From Saccharopolyspora sp. NFXS83 (lineage in GTDB: Bacteria > Actinomycetota > Actinomycetes > Mycobacteriales > Pseudonocardiaceae): a stretch of 64,000 nt of DNA. Of the stretch, positions 8,127-17,504 are shown in pieces. The stretch covers positions 283,256 to 347,255 of the forward strand of contig NZ_JAPFGB010000004.1 in the NCBI RefSeq assembly GCF_026241095.1, read 5' to 3'. Under the pieces are notes generated by a model, which made no database searches, was not told where the DNA came from, and was given only the letters and a program-made list of their open reading frames with translations. The translations under genes were made by a program, and so were the position numbers. Each line of letters starts with the position of its first letter. The first letter of the stretch is position 1.

Positions 8127-10217
8127 ATGACCGAGGAGATCCGCAACGTCTTCACCGGAACCGCGCGCAACGTGGTGCAGGTGGGGAAGGTCCACGGGGA
8201 CGTGCACTTCCACCAGCGGGCGGCGCCGGAGATCCCGGTGCCACGGCAGTTGCCGGCGGGCGTCACGCACTTCACCGATCGCGAGACCAGCCTGGGCGCG
8301 CTGGATTCCTGGCTGGCCGAGCCCGCCGAGTCCGCCGCGCCGACCTGGCTGATCGTCGGTTCCGGAGGTGTCGGGAAGACTTCGCTGGCCGCCTGCTGGG
8401 CGCACCGGGTGCGGGACCGGTTCCCCGACGGCGACCTGTACGTGGACCTGCGCGGCCACCACGTCGACCGCAGGCGGGACGCGAGCGAGGCGCTCGACGA
8501 GATGTTGCGCGCGCTGGGCGTCCCGAGCGATCGGCTGCCCGTGGACGCCGCCGCGAAATCTTCGATGTACCGGACGCTGCTCACCGGCCGCCATATGCTG
8601 ATCGTGCTCGACAACGCCGCCACCGCCGAGCAGGTCCGCCCGCTGCTGCCCGGTTCCGCGCCCTGCCGGGTGCTGGTCACCAGCCGTAACCGGTTGACGA
8701 GCCTGACGGCCAGGGAAGGAGCCACCCGGATGTCGCTGGACGTGCTGCCACCGGACCGCGCGATCGAACTGCTCCGCAAGGCCGCAGGCGCCGACCGGGT
8801 CGACGCGGAACCCGACGCCGTGGTCGCACTCGCCCGGTACTGCGGATTCCTGCCACTAGCGCTGCGCATCGCCGCCGAACGGCTCGTCGCCGGGTCGCAC
8901 CTGCGGGTCGCCGAGCTCGTCGAGGAGCTGGCCGACGAACGCGAACGGCTGGACGCGCTGACCGTCGAGGAGGACGAGTTCACCACGGTGCGGGCGGTCT
9001 TCTCCTGGTCCTACCGCTCGCTGCCAGCGGACGCGGCGCGCCTGTTCCGGCTGCTCGGGCTCGCGGAGAGCCCCGACATCGGCTTGGACGCCGCGACGGC
9101 GCTGAGCGGACTGCCGCGCACCAAGACCCGTCGGTCGCTGGACTCCCTCGTCGGCGCGCACCTGCTCGACGAGCACCGGGCGCAGCGCTACCGCTTCCAC
9201 GACCTGCTCGGCCTCTACGCCGCCGAATGCGCGCGGCACGACGAGAGCGAGGCGGAGCGCGACGCTGCCGTGCGCAGGCTGCTGTCCTGGTACCTGCACG
9301 CGACGATCGCCGCGTCCTGGCAGGCCGCGCCGAGCTTCACCCGGATCCCGATGGACGCGCCCGACTCCCCCGGCTCGATTCCGGAATTCGCCGATCGCCC
9401 GGCCGCGCTGCACTTCTACGACGAGGAGCGCGAGAACCTGAAGGCCGCGGTCCGGCAGGCGTCGGCACGCGGGGAGCACGTCTTCGGCTGGCAGCTGCCG
9501 GTGGCGATGTTCGCCTTCATGCTGTCGCGGCGGCCGGTGGCCGACTGGCTGGAGACGCACCGCGTCGGGCTCGCGTCCGCCCGCGCGCTCGGCGACGAGC
9601 TCGCCGAGGCGTGGCTGCTGACCAGCGACGCCATCGCGTGGGGAACGGTGCACGAACACCAGAAGGCGCTGGCGGAGCTGGAGCGCGCGGTCTCGCTGTG
9701 GGAGCGGGTCGGCCCGGAGTGGGCGCACGCGTGGGCACTGCGCGACCTCGGCAGCGCGTACTACGGGCTGGGCCGCGACGCGGAGGCCGACGAGACGTTG
9801 GAGCGCGCCTTCGCCATGCACGTCGCGCTGGGCGACGAGTGGGGTGAGGCCACCGCGTTGAGCGCGCTGGCCAAAGCGGAGTGCCGCCTCGGGCAGTTCG
9901 ACGAGGCGATCCCGCACCTGCAGCGAGCCATCGAGATCCGCCGCTCGCACGGCGACCGCCGCAACGAGGCCAGCTGCTTGAGCGAGATCGGCCTGGTGCT
10001 GGGTGCGATGGGCAGCACCGACGAGGCCGCCGACCACCTCGAACAGGCGCTGGTGCTGCACCAGGAGACCGAGTACGGCTACGGCGAGGCCCTGGACCGC
10101 GAGCGGCTCGCCGACCTCTACGAGCGCACCGGACGCCCCGAACAGGCCCGCGAGCAGCGCCGGACCGCGGCGCGGCTCTACGACGAACTCGGCGTCCCGC
10201 ACGAACTCGCCGGTTGA
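8127..10217 (+). CDS. STAND ATPase (NB-ARC) with TPR repeats and N-terminal RHIM-like motif
   Basis: A 696-residue signal-transduction ATPase of the AfsR/NLR-like class. Residues 7-29 carry a short Gly/Val/His-rich stretch with the tetrad VQVG (17-20) followed by VHGDVHFH. The NB-ARC ATPase has P-loop GSGGVGKT (78-85), a Walker B region LIVLDNA, and a GFLPLALRIA segment corresponding to GLPLAL. The C-terminal half consists of tetratricopeptide-like repeats (about residues 410-690). There is no BTAD or HTH domain, so it is not a classic SARP. ATG 8127 has GGAGG about seven bases upstream; the reading frame upstream of it is not conserved-looking. The tetrad matches the (I/V)-Q-(I/V)-G core of RHIM amyloid motifs, used by bacterial NLR-like proteins as a signalling adaptor. 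Its effector is unknown. Confidence 0.85.
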   Translation: MTEEIRNVFTGTARNVVQVGKVHGDVHFHQRAAPEIPVPRQLPAGVTHFTDRETSLGALDSWLAEPAESAAPTWLIVGSGGVGKTSLAACWAHRVRDRFPDGDLYVDLRGHHVDRRRDASEALDEMLRALGVPSDRLPVDAAAKSSMYRTLLTGRHMLIVLDNAATAEQVRPLLPGSAPCRVLVTSRNRLTSLTAREGATRMSLDVLPPDRAIELLRKAAGADRVDAEPDAVVALARYCGFLPLALRIAAERLVAGSHLRVAELVEELADERERLDALTVEEDEFTTVRAVFSWSYRSLPADAARLFRLLGLAESPDIGLDAATALSGLPRTKTRRSLDSLVGAHLLDEHRAQRYRFHDLLGLYAAECARHDESEAERDAAVRRLLSWYLHATIAASWQAAPSFTRIPMDAPDSPGSIPEFADRPAALHFYDEERENLKAAVRQASARGEHVFGWQLPVAMFAFMLSRRPVADWLETHRVGLASARALGDELAEAWLLTSDAIAWGTVHEHQKALAELERAVSLWERVGPEWAHAWALRDLGSAYYGLGRDAEADETLERAFAMHVALGDEWGEATALSALAKAECRLGQFDEAIPHLQRAIEIRRSHGDRRNEASCLSEIGLVLGAMGSTDEAADHLEQALVLHQETEYGYGEALDRERLADLYERTGRPEQAREQRRTAARLYDELGVPHELAG

Positions 10218-10229
10218 CGCCCGCGAGCG

Positions 10230-10487
10230 ATGACCTCCCAGCCGGAGCCCGCCGGGGGCAACGGCGAAGGCGCCAACCTGGCCCCGCGCGACGGCGCCGA
10301 ACTCGGCAAGGCCATCGCCGCGCACCCGGACGACGCCGAAGCCGCCCTCACCGAGCACGAGCAGGCCATGTTCGCCCGCAGCGCCGAAGCCGCCGTCGAA
10401 CGCGACGAACTCCACGAGCTCATGTTCGGCGCAGGCGCACCCCACGACCTGGTCGCGGCGTTCACCGACCTCGAACGGACTCCGTGA
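10230..10487 (+). pseudogene. C-terminal remnant of an FAD-dependent monooxygenase
   Basis: The 85-residue frame contains GEGANLAPRDGAELGKAIAA, which corresponds to the second FAD-binding motif (P-x-x-G-x-G-x-N-x-A-x-x-D) near the end of TetX/salicylate-hydroxylase-like flavoprotein monooxygenases. It is followed by HPDDAEAALTEHEQAMFARS, the usual C-terminal helix. The first two thirds of such an enzyme (Rossmann GxGxxG and the substrate domain) are absent; the STAND gene ends only 12 bases upstream. It is read as a truncation scar. It might still be translated as a small protein from ATG 10230. Confidence 0.7.
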
Positions 10488-10534
10488 ACGCCCGCCCGGT
10501 CCGCGAGGCCGGTGCGGTGGCGGACAATGCGGGA

Positions 10535-10900
10535 ATGGATCTCAGCGTGGACCCCGATTCCGGGGTGAGCCCGTTCGAACAGGTGCGGTCCGGGATAGCG
10601 GAGCGGATCAACTCCGGTGCGCTGCCCGTCGGCGCGAAGCTGCCGACCGTGCGGGGGCTGGCGGCGGAGGTGGGCATCGCCGCGAACACCGCCGCGAAGG
10701 CGTACCGCGAGCTGGAGCAGGCCGGGCTCATCGAGACCCGCGGGCGCGCGGGCACGTTCGTCAGCGCCGCCGGGGACCGCAGCGCCCAGCGCGCCGCCGA
10801 CGCCGCCGCGGAGTACGCCCGCGCCACCCGCGACCTCGGCATCCCGCCGCAGGAAGCGCTGGGGCTCGTCCGCGCCGCGCTGGGGCTGCCGCAGAGCTGA
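10535..10900 (+). CDS. GntR-family transcriptional regulator, YtrA type
   Basis: A 121-residue protein consisting almost wholly of a GntR winged helix (about residues 8-75: FEQVRSGIAERINSGALP, LPTVRGLAAEVGIAANTAAKAYRELEQAGLIETRGRAGTFV). A short helical tail of about 45 residues follows. That compact layout is the YtrA subfamily, which usually controls neighbouring ABC transporters or its own gene. No transporter is adjacent here. ATG 10535 directly precedes the conserved domain; a weak CGGGA lies ahead of it. Confidence 0.88.
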   Translation: MDLSVDPDSGVSPFEQVRSGIAERINSGALPVGAKLPTVRGLAAEVGIAANTAAKAYRELEQAGLIETRGRAGTFVSAAGDRSAQRAADAAAEYARATRDLGIPPQEALGLVRAALGLPQS

Positions 10901-11041
10901 CGGTGCCCCGGCCGCTTCCGCTGCTCGCGGCCGATGCCGCCGCCCGCCGAGGTGATCCGGTGGGCGCCCGCGTGGTGAGGCGGCACTCGTTGCCACCCGA
11001 CGCACGGGCGTGAGACGTTGGTCGTGAGCCCGACGACGTGG

Positions 11042-11092
11042 CTCCCGGACGAGGGGTGCCGTACCCGGTGTGCGACAAGACGGCCCGGAGGA
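11042..11092 (+). promoter_or_regulatory. guanidine-III (ykkC-III) riboswitch
   Basis: The sequence CCCGGACGAGGGGTGCCG, then TACCCGGTGTGCGACAAGAC, then GGCCCGG reproduces the compact ykkC-III consensus: CCGGACGAGG, CCGUACCCGG and ACAAGACGG in the right order and spacing. CCGG(AC)...CCGG and the pairing of the 3' segment can form the pseudoknot known for this class. It ends just before the GGAGGAG ribosome-binding site of the SMR gene at 11100. Ligand binding would free that site, so guanidinium would switch on translation of the exporter. Confidence 0.88.
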
Positions 11093-11099
11093 GTCCGTG

Positions 11100-11414
11100 A
11101 TGTCGTGGATCGTTCTCGTTCTTTCCGGTGTGCTCGAAGCCGTCTGGGCGACGGCGCTGGGCAAGTCCGAAGGCCTCAGCAGGCTCGGCCCGTCGGTGGT
11201 CTTCTTCGCCGCGTTGGCCGCGAGCATGGCGGGCCTCGCCTACGCGATGCGCGACCTCCCCGTCGGCACGTCCTACGCGGTGTGGGTGGGCATCGGCGCG
11301 GTGCTCACCGTCGCCTACGCGATGGCCGCCGGAGATGAGTCGGTGTCGGTGCTCAAGGTCCTGTTCCTCGCGGCGATCGTCGGCGGCGTCATCGGCCTCA
11401 AGCTCATCCACTGA
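11100..11414 (+). CDS. SMR-family guanidinium exporter (SugE/Gdx type)
   Basis: A 104-residue small multidrug resistance protein with four membrane helices. The Gdx-type N-terminus is visible: SWIVLVLSGVLEAVWATALGKSEG, containing the essential membrane Glu (about residue 13) and the W-A-x-x-L-x-x-S pattern. GTSYAVWVGIGA in helix 3 is the SMR packing motif. SugE/Gdx proteins expel guanidinium as antiparallel dimers. The guanidine-III riboswitch in its leader supports this over a multidrug role. ATG 11100 sits behind GGAGGAG with a six-base spacer. Confidence 0.93.
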   Translation: MSWIVLVLSGVLEAVWATALGKSEGLSRLGPSVVFFAALAASMAGLAYAMRDLPVGTSYAVWVGIGAVLTVAYAMAAGDESVSVLKVLFLAAIVGGVIGLKLIH

Positions 11415-11468
11415 GCCGCCCTCGCCGGTGACCACCCCGCTCACCGATACCTCCTGCGGGGGATCCGC

Positions 11469-11511
11469 GCGGGTTCTCAGCGGTTTCCTCGCGAGGCCGC
11501 CGAGAACCCGC
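11469..11511. repeat. short inverted repeat, diverged copy C of the dispersed family
   Basis: Ten-base arms GCGGGTTCTC (11469-11478) and GAGAACCCGC (11502-11511). The loop carries CAGCGGTTTCCTCGCGAGG, a close match to the left-arm region of copies A and B. It sits between the convergent ends of the SMR gene and the phosphotransferase, where it could terminate transcription from both sides. Confidence 0.6.
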
Positions 11512-11529
11512 CGCGTTCGAACGGCGCCC

Positions 11530-12378
11530 TCAGAGCCGGGCGACGAGTTCGCGCAGCGGGTCGGCGAGGTCGGGGTGGTCTCCCATGTCGACGCGGTGCA
11601 GGGCGCGGGACGCGACGTAGCGCAGCGCGGTGCGGCCGTCGTCGGTGTCGAGCACGTCGGCGAACGTGTCGTGCACCTTCGCCGCGACCGGCGGGACGAG
11701 CAGGCTGTAGCAGTACAGCGAGGCCGCGTCCGTGCCCGCCGGGCCGCGCCCCCACAGCTCCCAGTCGAGCAGGCCGAAGCGCGGGCGCACCAGGTTCGCC
11801 CAGTGCAGGTCGCCGTGCACCGTGTCCCAGTGCTCGATGTCCAGGTCGTGGCCGAGCTTGTCGCGCACGGCCTGCTGGATGTCCGGTTCGTCGTTGCGCA
11901 GCCGCAGCGTCGGCACCACCCGAATCGTGTCCAGCGCGGCGCGCAGCTCGGCCCACCAGCCGTCGGAGAGGTCCGGTTCCTCGCGCAGCACGTCGGTATC
12001 CGAGCAGCGCTGCCCCGGCACGAAGGTCATCAGCTCGGCGCGCTGCCGCCGCGTCTCCGCGAGCTCCCACTCCACCAGGCCGAGGACTCGTGGTTTGCGC
12101 ACGCCGGTGATCGCGTTGGAGTCGGCGTTGCCGGTCCACCAGTCCCCTTCGGCCCACTGGATCTCCTCCGACACCACGCGCAGCCAGCGCGGGCCGTCGG
12201 GGCTGAGCACGGCCGCGCCGATGGAGCGCTGCCGCCAGCCGAGCACCGGCTCGCCGACCACGCGCACCGCGAAGTGCTCGGCGGCCCGGTCCAGGTTCTG
12301 CCGCATCCACGCGGCGAACATCTCGTCGGCTTCGTCGTTCGGAATCTCGTTCGGTGCCACCACCCGATCATGTGCCAT
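11530..12378 (-). CDS. aminoglycoside-phosphotransferase-like kinase (APH family)
   Basis: A 282-residue APH/choline-kinase-fold protein. The catalytic Brenner motif HGDLHWANL (about residues 189-197) and the metal-binding Asp in LLDWELWGRGP follow in the expected order. The N-lobe has a weak, non-canonical nucleotide loop. The true substrate may be an antibiotic, a sugar or a cellular metabolite; nothing in the context decides. Its start overlaps the end of the small upstream frame at 12368-12586 by 11 bases, so the two are probably co-translated. Confidence 0.8.
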   Translation of the reverse strand: MAHDRVVAPNEIPNDEADEMFAAWMRQNLDRAAEHFAVRVVGEPVLGWRQRSIGAAVLSPDGPRWLRVVSEEIQWAEGDWWTGNADSNAITGVRKPRVLGLVEWELAETRRQRAELMTFVPGQRCSDTDVLREEPDLSDGWWAELRAALDTIRVVPTLRLRNDEPDIQQAVRDKLGHDLDIEHWDTVHGDLHWANLVRPRFGLLDWELWGRGPAGTDAASLYCYSLLVPPVAAKVHDTFADVLDTDDGRTALRYVASRALHRVDMGDHPDLADPLRELVARL

Positions 12379-12586
12379 CGGTCCCCGGCCCGCTCATCTC
12401 GGTCCCGGTTGCACCGCCTTCCGGAGTGGCCTTCGCCGGATCCACCCAGACCAGCCGAGGCCGGATGTGCGCACCGATGCGGAAATCCACAATGGACTTC
12501 TCGGCGGTGGCCGCACTGCGGCGCCCCCCGCGTTCGACCGAGACCACCTCGACCCGGTCGGGCAGCGCCATTCCCCACGCGGCCAC
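12368..12586 (-). CDS. small protein of unknown function, probably 5'-truncated
   Basis: A 72-residue frame from GTG 12586. The frame stays open upstream to about 12640, reading RLPAGLFAVVQEYG and LRADGRV, without a start codon before a TAG. The upstream residues look as conserved-like as the rest, so the original start may have been lost. The C-terminal part (VDFRIGAHIRPRLVWVD) is a mixed alpha/beta pattern; the last 20 residues are low complexity. The family was not recognised. The point where it loses coherence coincides with the point where the XRE-regulator tail begins on the other strand. Confidence 0.45.
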   Translation of the reverse strand: MAAWGMALPDRVEVVSVERGGRRSAATAEKSIVDFRIGAHIRPRLVWVDPAKATPEGGATGTEMSGPGTDGT

Positions 12587-12641
12587 GCGCCCGTCCGCCC
12601 GGAGCCCGTACTCCTGGACGACGGCGAACAGCCCTGCGGGC

Positions 12642-12770
12642 AGCCTCTACCTGGAGGAGCGCGAGCAGGTTCGGATGTGCACCTTGCGGTTCGGGGCCCT
12701 CACTGAAATCGCGCTCTCCCAAGGCGACTCGAACGATGCGATCATGAAAGCGCTCAGCAATGACGAGTGA
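12642..12770 (+). pseudogene. C-terminal remnant of an XRE/DUF5753 regulator
   Basis: The last 42 residues of this frame (SLYLEEREQVRM then CTLRFGALTEIALSQGDSND) match the closing segment of DUF5753 domains: Y-L-E-[ED]-x-x-x-V, then an aromatic-containing helix, then AL-x-x-x-x-S. The N-terminal helix-turn-helix and most of DUF5753 are absent; the preceding in-frame sequence is Ser/Arg/Pro-rich shadow sequence. The DUF397 gene that normally follows such regulators is intact 20 bases downstream, which supports the assignment. Confidence 0.65.
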
Positions 12771-12789
12771 TCGCAGAAAGGAGCCGACC

Positions 12790-13014
12790 ATGCGGGTGGA
12801 TCCGTTAACGAACGCCGAGTGGCGCAAGAGCAGCTTCTCCGGTGGCGGCAACGGTGGCGGCGGGCAGTGCGTGGAGGCTGCCGCCTTGCCCGACGGGCGG
12901 GTGGCGGTGCGCAACAGCAAGCGCCCCGAGGACGGCGCCGTCCTGTTCACCCGCGCGGAAATGCTCGCGTGGGTGCAGGGCGTCAAGGCCGGGGAGTTCG
13001 ACGACCTCACCTGA
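12790..13014 (+). CDS. DUF397 domain protein
   Basis: A 74-residue DUF397 protein: W-R-K-S-S-F-S near the N-terminus, C-V-E-A-A in the middle, V-A-V-R-N-S-K, and a closing FTRAEMLAWVQGVKAGEFD. These are typically encoded next to an XRE/DUF5753 regulator and act with it in development-related control in actinomycetes (BldB/WhiJ-like systems). Here the partner is only a remnant, so this copy may be an orphan that works with a regulator elsewhere. ATG 12790 has AAAGGAG upstream with good spacing. Confidence 0.92.
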   Translation: MRVDPLTNAEWRKSSFSGGGNGGGGQCVEAAALPDGRVAVRNSKRPEDGAVLFTRAEMLAWVQGVKAGEFDDLT

Positions 13015-13047
13015 GCCCGCCCGGGATCCCTGAGTCCGCCCGCGAGC

Positions 13048-13758
13048 TCAGCCTCCGGCGGCGAGTCCGCGCATGGTGGCGATCTCGTCGGTCTGGGTCA
13101 CCAGGACGTCCTGGGCCATCTCGTGCAACTGCTCGTCGCGGCCGGTGGCGAGCACGTCGGTGGCCATCGCGACCGCGCCCTCGTGGTGCGCGGTCATCAG
13201 CCGGAGGAAGAGGCGGTCGAACTCCGCTCCCCCGGACGCCTCCAGCGCCGCGAGCTGCTCGGGTGTCGCCATGCCCGGCATCGGACCGGGTTCGGCGCCG
13301 TGACCGGAGTGCCCGTGCCCGGAGTGCCCCTCATGCCCTGACCCCTGCGCCTGCTCCGGCAGGTCGTGGGTGGCGAGCCAGCCGCGCATGGCGCCGATCT
13401 CCGCCGGTTGCGCGGCGCCGATGCGCGCCGCCAACGAGCGCACGCTCGGGTTCTCGGCCCTGGTCTCGGCCAGGTCCGTCATCCGCACGGCCTGCTCGTG
13501 GTGCACGATCATCATCCGCACGTAGTCCGCTTCGGCCTGCACCGGTTCAGCGCTCGCGAGGCGGTCGCGGTCCAGCGACGGCACGACGGACGGCTCGTCA
13601 CCGGGCGCACCGGGCAGGACCACGGGAGCACCGGCCGGTTCCTCCGGCGCGGCACCCGGTTCGCTCGTGCAACCCGCCGCCGCCAGCAGCGCGGCGAGGC
13701 AGCAGCCCGCCGCGCTCCCCCGGGCACGGCCGGCCGCGACACGTCCGAACACCGGCAT
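13048..13758 (-). CDS. DUF305 lipoprotein
   Basis: A 236-residue exported protein. Basic N-terminus, hydrophobic segment and lipobox-like LAAAGC (Cys about 30) indicate a membrane-anchored lipoprotein. The mature part holds two DUF305 half-repeats, each with a His-rich helix: MMIVHHEQAVRMT and LMTAHHEGAVAMA. Between them is a GHxGHxGH-rich loop (about residues 150-165) and a Met/Pro segment. DUF305 proteins are four-helix, ferritin-like in topology and often sit with copper genes, so a metal-related role is possible. ATG 13758 is preferred because GGGGGGAG precedes it and it starts the signal peptide; the longer frame adds 28 residues. Confidence 0.85.
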   Translation of the reverse strand: MPVFGRVAAGRARGSAAGCCLAALLAAAGCTSEPGAAPEEPAGAPVVLPGAPGDEPSVVPSLDRDRLASAEPVQAEADYVRMMIVHHEQAVRMTDLAETRAENPSVRSLAARIGAAQPAEIGAMRGWLATHDLPEQAQGSGHEGHSGHGHSGHGAEPGPMPGMATPEQLAALEASGGAEFDRLFLRLMTAHHEGAVAMATDVLATGRDEQLHEMAQDVLVTQTDEIATMRGLAAGG

Positions 13759-13930
13759 TTCTCCCCCCGAACTCTTCCCGACCCGGCGACGAGCAGGGAT
13801 TTCACATGCTGAAACAACCACTCGGACTATTGGGTCAACCATCCGTGGCCAAGATACTGATCAGACGCGGTCGGGGTAACCGCTGTTCGACGACGGTCGG
13901 TAATCGGCCGGCAGGTTATGGGGTGATGGC

Positions 13931-15379
<1,449 letters not shown>

Positions 15380-15391
15380 ACCGAGCAGCCG

Positions 15392-15426
15392 ATCGGCCCC
15401 GCTCGTCACGCACGAGCGGGGCCGAT
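15392..15426 (+). terminator. intrinsic-type hairpin after the LVIVD gene
   Basis: Perfect 15-base stem (left arm 15392-15406, right arm 15412-15426) with a five-base loop, 12 bases after the stop codon. GC-rich with no long T-run, as is usual for actinomycete terminators. The following 200 bases up to the TetR gene hold nothing recognisable. Confidence 0.85.
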
Positions 15427-15628
15427 TCACGTCCGAACCCCGGAATGCGCCGGGCGCAGCGAGCAACTGCCCAGCCGCGAAGGACGGCGACGAGCTCGCG
15501 GCTGCTGCACGGCGTCTGCGCCGCGATGAACGAGCAACGGCGCCGAAGGGTGACGCGGTCCGCGAAGGTCGCAGCCGGTCGGATTCCCGATCCGCTGCCC
15601 GGCTCGCCCGCGGCGGCGCGGCCCGCGC

Positions 15629-16210
15629 TCAGGACTCCCGCTGCAGCATGGCCAGTGCGGTGCGTGCGCCGTGTTCGAGCATCTCGGTGGCGAGTTCCTG
15701 GTCGGCGACCGCGCGGGAGAGCTGCAACGTCCCGATCATCAGCCCGACGACGCCGAGCACCGATAGGCGAGCGGAATCCGGGTCCTGCGGTGCCACGCGT
15801 GCGGCGATGTTGTCGACCAAGGAGAGCAGGCCGCCCGTGTAGGCCTGCTTGGTCGCCGCTGAGCACCGGTCGATCTCGTCCAGCAGGGCGGCCGAGGGGC
15901 AGCCGTTCTGGCGGTCGTCCCGGTGCTCGGGGGTCAGGTACTCGCAAACGATCCGCTGGAGGCCGTCGGGCTCGGCAGCGCGAGCTTCGAACTTCGCGTC
16001 CTGTTCGGCCAGCTGCGCGGCGACCACGGCGGCGACGAGGTCGTCCTTGGACGCGAAGTGGGCGTAGAACGCACCGTTGGTCAGGCCGGCGTCGCTCATC
16101 AACGTCGCGACCCCGGAACCATCGATGCCGTCCTGCTTGAACCGGCGTCCGGCCGCTTCGATGATCCGCTGCCTCGTCTCCTGCTTGTGCTCGGCGCCGT
16201 ACCTCGCCAC
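15629..16210 (-). CDS. TetR-family transcriptional regulator
   Basis: A 193-residue TetR repressor. The N-terminal HTH covers about residues 10-58 (RQRIIEAAGRRFKQDGIDG, VATLMSDAGLTNGAFYAHFASKDDLV). The C-terminal ligand domain has a conserved Cys in RQNGCPSAALLDEIDR, as in TetR_C_13/AcuR- or NemR-like regulators that sense electrophiles. It is divergent from an oxidoreductase and a hydrolase, with a palindrome between them, and is probably their repressor and its own. Confidence 0.9.
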   Translation of the reverse strand: MARYGAEHKQETRQRIIEAAGRRFKQDGIDGSGVATLMSDAGLTNGAFYAHFASKDDLVAAVVAAQLAEQDAKFEARAAEPDGLQRIVCEYLTPEHRDDRQNGCPSAALLDEIDRCSAATKQAYTGGLLSLVDNIAARVAPQDPDSARLSVLGVVGLMIGTLQLSRAVADQELATEMLEHGARTALAMLQRES

Positions 16211-16265
16211 AGGCCCCTCCGATCGCTCACCACCGCCTTGACCCTCACCACAGCTTATCGTACGG

Positions 16266-16279
16266 TCGTAATATTACGA
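16266..16279. promoter_or_regulatory. TetR operator candidate
   Basis: Perfect 14-base palindrome TCGTAATATTACGA in the divergent spacer between the TetR gene (start 16210) and the oxidoreductase (start 16444). It is conspicuously A/T-rich for this genome and lies 56 bases from the TetR start codon, the expected place for an autoregulatory operator. Confidence 0.7.
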
Positions 16280-16443
16280 GCATAATTCAATTTGATCGGG
16301 CTTGACACCGCCACACGGCCCCGAAGGCTCCTGGATTTCCTCGCGCCGAACACCGACGAAGCGTCTCTCCTGCGTCCGACGCCGACCGCCAGTGCTCGGT
16401 AGCGCGCCAGCAGCGGTCATTCTCCAGAAGGAACGAGAGGTCC

Positions 16444-17442
16444 ATGAAGGCGTTCATCGTCGACGAGTACGGCAAGAACAGCACCTTGCGGGCCGCCGAG
16501 CGCCCCGAACCGGAGGTCGGCGACCGGGACGTGCTGGTGCGGATTCAGGCATCCGGCGTGAACCCCCTCGACAGCAAGATCATGACTGGGGAGTTCAAAC
16601 GGATCCTGCCCTACACACCACCGTTCGTGCTGGGCAACGACTTGGCAGGGATCGTGGAGCGCGTCGGGTGTGGCGTGCGGAAGTTCGCGCCAGGCGATGC
16701 GGTCTACGCCCGCCCGGCCGCGGAGCGCATCGGCACCTACGCCGAGCTGATCGCGGTGGACGAGGGCGATCTCGCTCCGAAGCCGGCCAGGTTGACGATG
16801 GCCGAGGCCGCGTCTCTGCCGCTGGTCGCGCTCACCGCGTGGCAGGCGCTCATCGAGAAGGCGAACGTGCAGCCCGGCCACAAGGTGCTGATCCATGCCG
16901 GTTCCGGTGGAGTGGGGACGATCGCGATCCAGCTCGCGAAACACCTCGGCGCCCACGTCGCCACGACTACCAGCACGGCCAACGTCGGCTGGGTGCGCGA
17001 CCTGGGCGCCGATGAGGTCATCGACTACCGCACGGCGGACTTCGAACGCGAACTCGACGGGTTCGACGTCGTCCTGGACTCCCTCGGCGGGGAGACCCTC
17101 GCGAAGTCGCTGCGCGTCCTGCGCCCCGGCGGTTCGGCCATCGGCCTCGCCGGTCCGCCGGACCCGGACTTCGCGACCCGGCTCGGCAAGCCGCTGCTGC
17201 GCCCGGTGCTCGCCGTGCTCAGCCACAAGGTGCGCGCCGCGGCCCGCAAGCTCGGGGTGCACTACTCCTTCCTGTTCATGCACGCCGACGGCGAGCAACT
17301 GCAGCGGATCACCGGGCTGGTCGATTCCGGGACGATCCGGCCGATCGTCGACCGCGTCTTCGATTTCGCCGACACGGCTGCCGCCCTCGACTACACGCGC
17401 TCGGGCCGGGTCAAGGGCAAGGTCGTCGTCACGATGACCTGA
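16444..17442 (+). CDS. NADP-dependent quinone oxidoreductase-like dehydrogenase (MDR, zinc-free)
   Basis: A 332-residue medium-chain dehydrogenase/reductase. The N-terminal catalytic domain has SGVNPLDSK and the cofactor domain has AGSGGVGTIAIQLAKHLGA (about residues 151-169). The zinc-ligand Cys/His set of alcohol dehydrogenases is missing, which indicates the quinone oxidoreductase/enoyl reductase branch. GAGAGG precedes ATG 16444. Its location behind a TetR operator and in front of an alpha/beta hydrolase suggests an inducible detoxification or catabolic unit for reactive carbonyl or quinone compounds. Confidence 0.88.
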   Translation: MKAFIVDEYGKNSTLRAAERPEPEVGDRDVLVRIQASGVNPLDSKIMTGEFKRILPYTPPFVLGNDLAGIVERVGCGVRKFAPGDAVYARPAAERIGTYAELIAVDEGDLAPKPARLTMAEAASLPLVALTAWQALIEKANVQPGHKVLIHAGSGGVGTIAIQLAKHLGAHVATTTSTANVGWVRDLGADEVIDYRTADFERELDGFDVVLDSLGGETLAKSLRVLRPGGSAIGLAGPPDPDFATRLGKPLLRPVLAVLSHKVRAAARKLGVHYSFLFMHADGEQLQRITGLVDSGTIRPIVDRVFDFADTAAALDYTRSGRVKGKVVVTMT

Positions 17443-17504
17443 TGCCGACCTCCTCGCCCCTCCGCCGAGTCGCCGTCATTCGAGCCCGCACCTCAGGAGA
17501 CATC

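Noticed and set aside
16321..16350. Possible repeat half-copy (GGATTTCCTCGCGCCGAAC)
   Set aside because: It shares only TTTCCTCGCG with copy C and has no pairing arm nearby.
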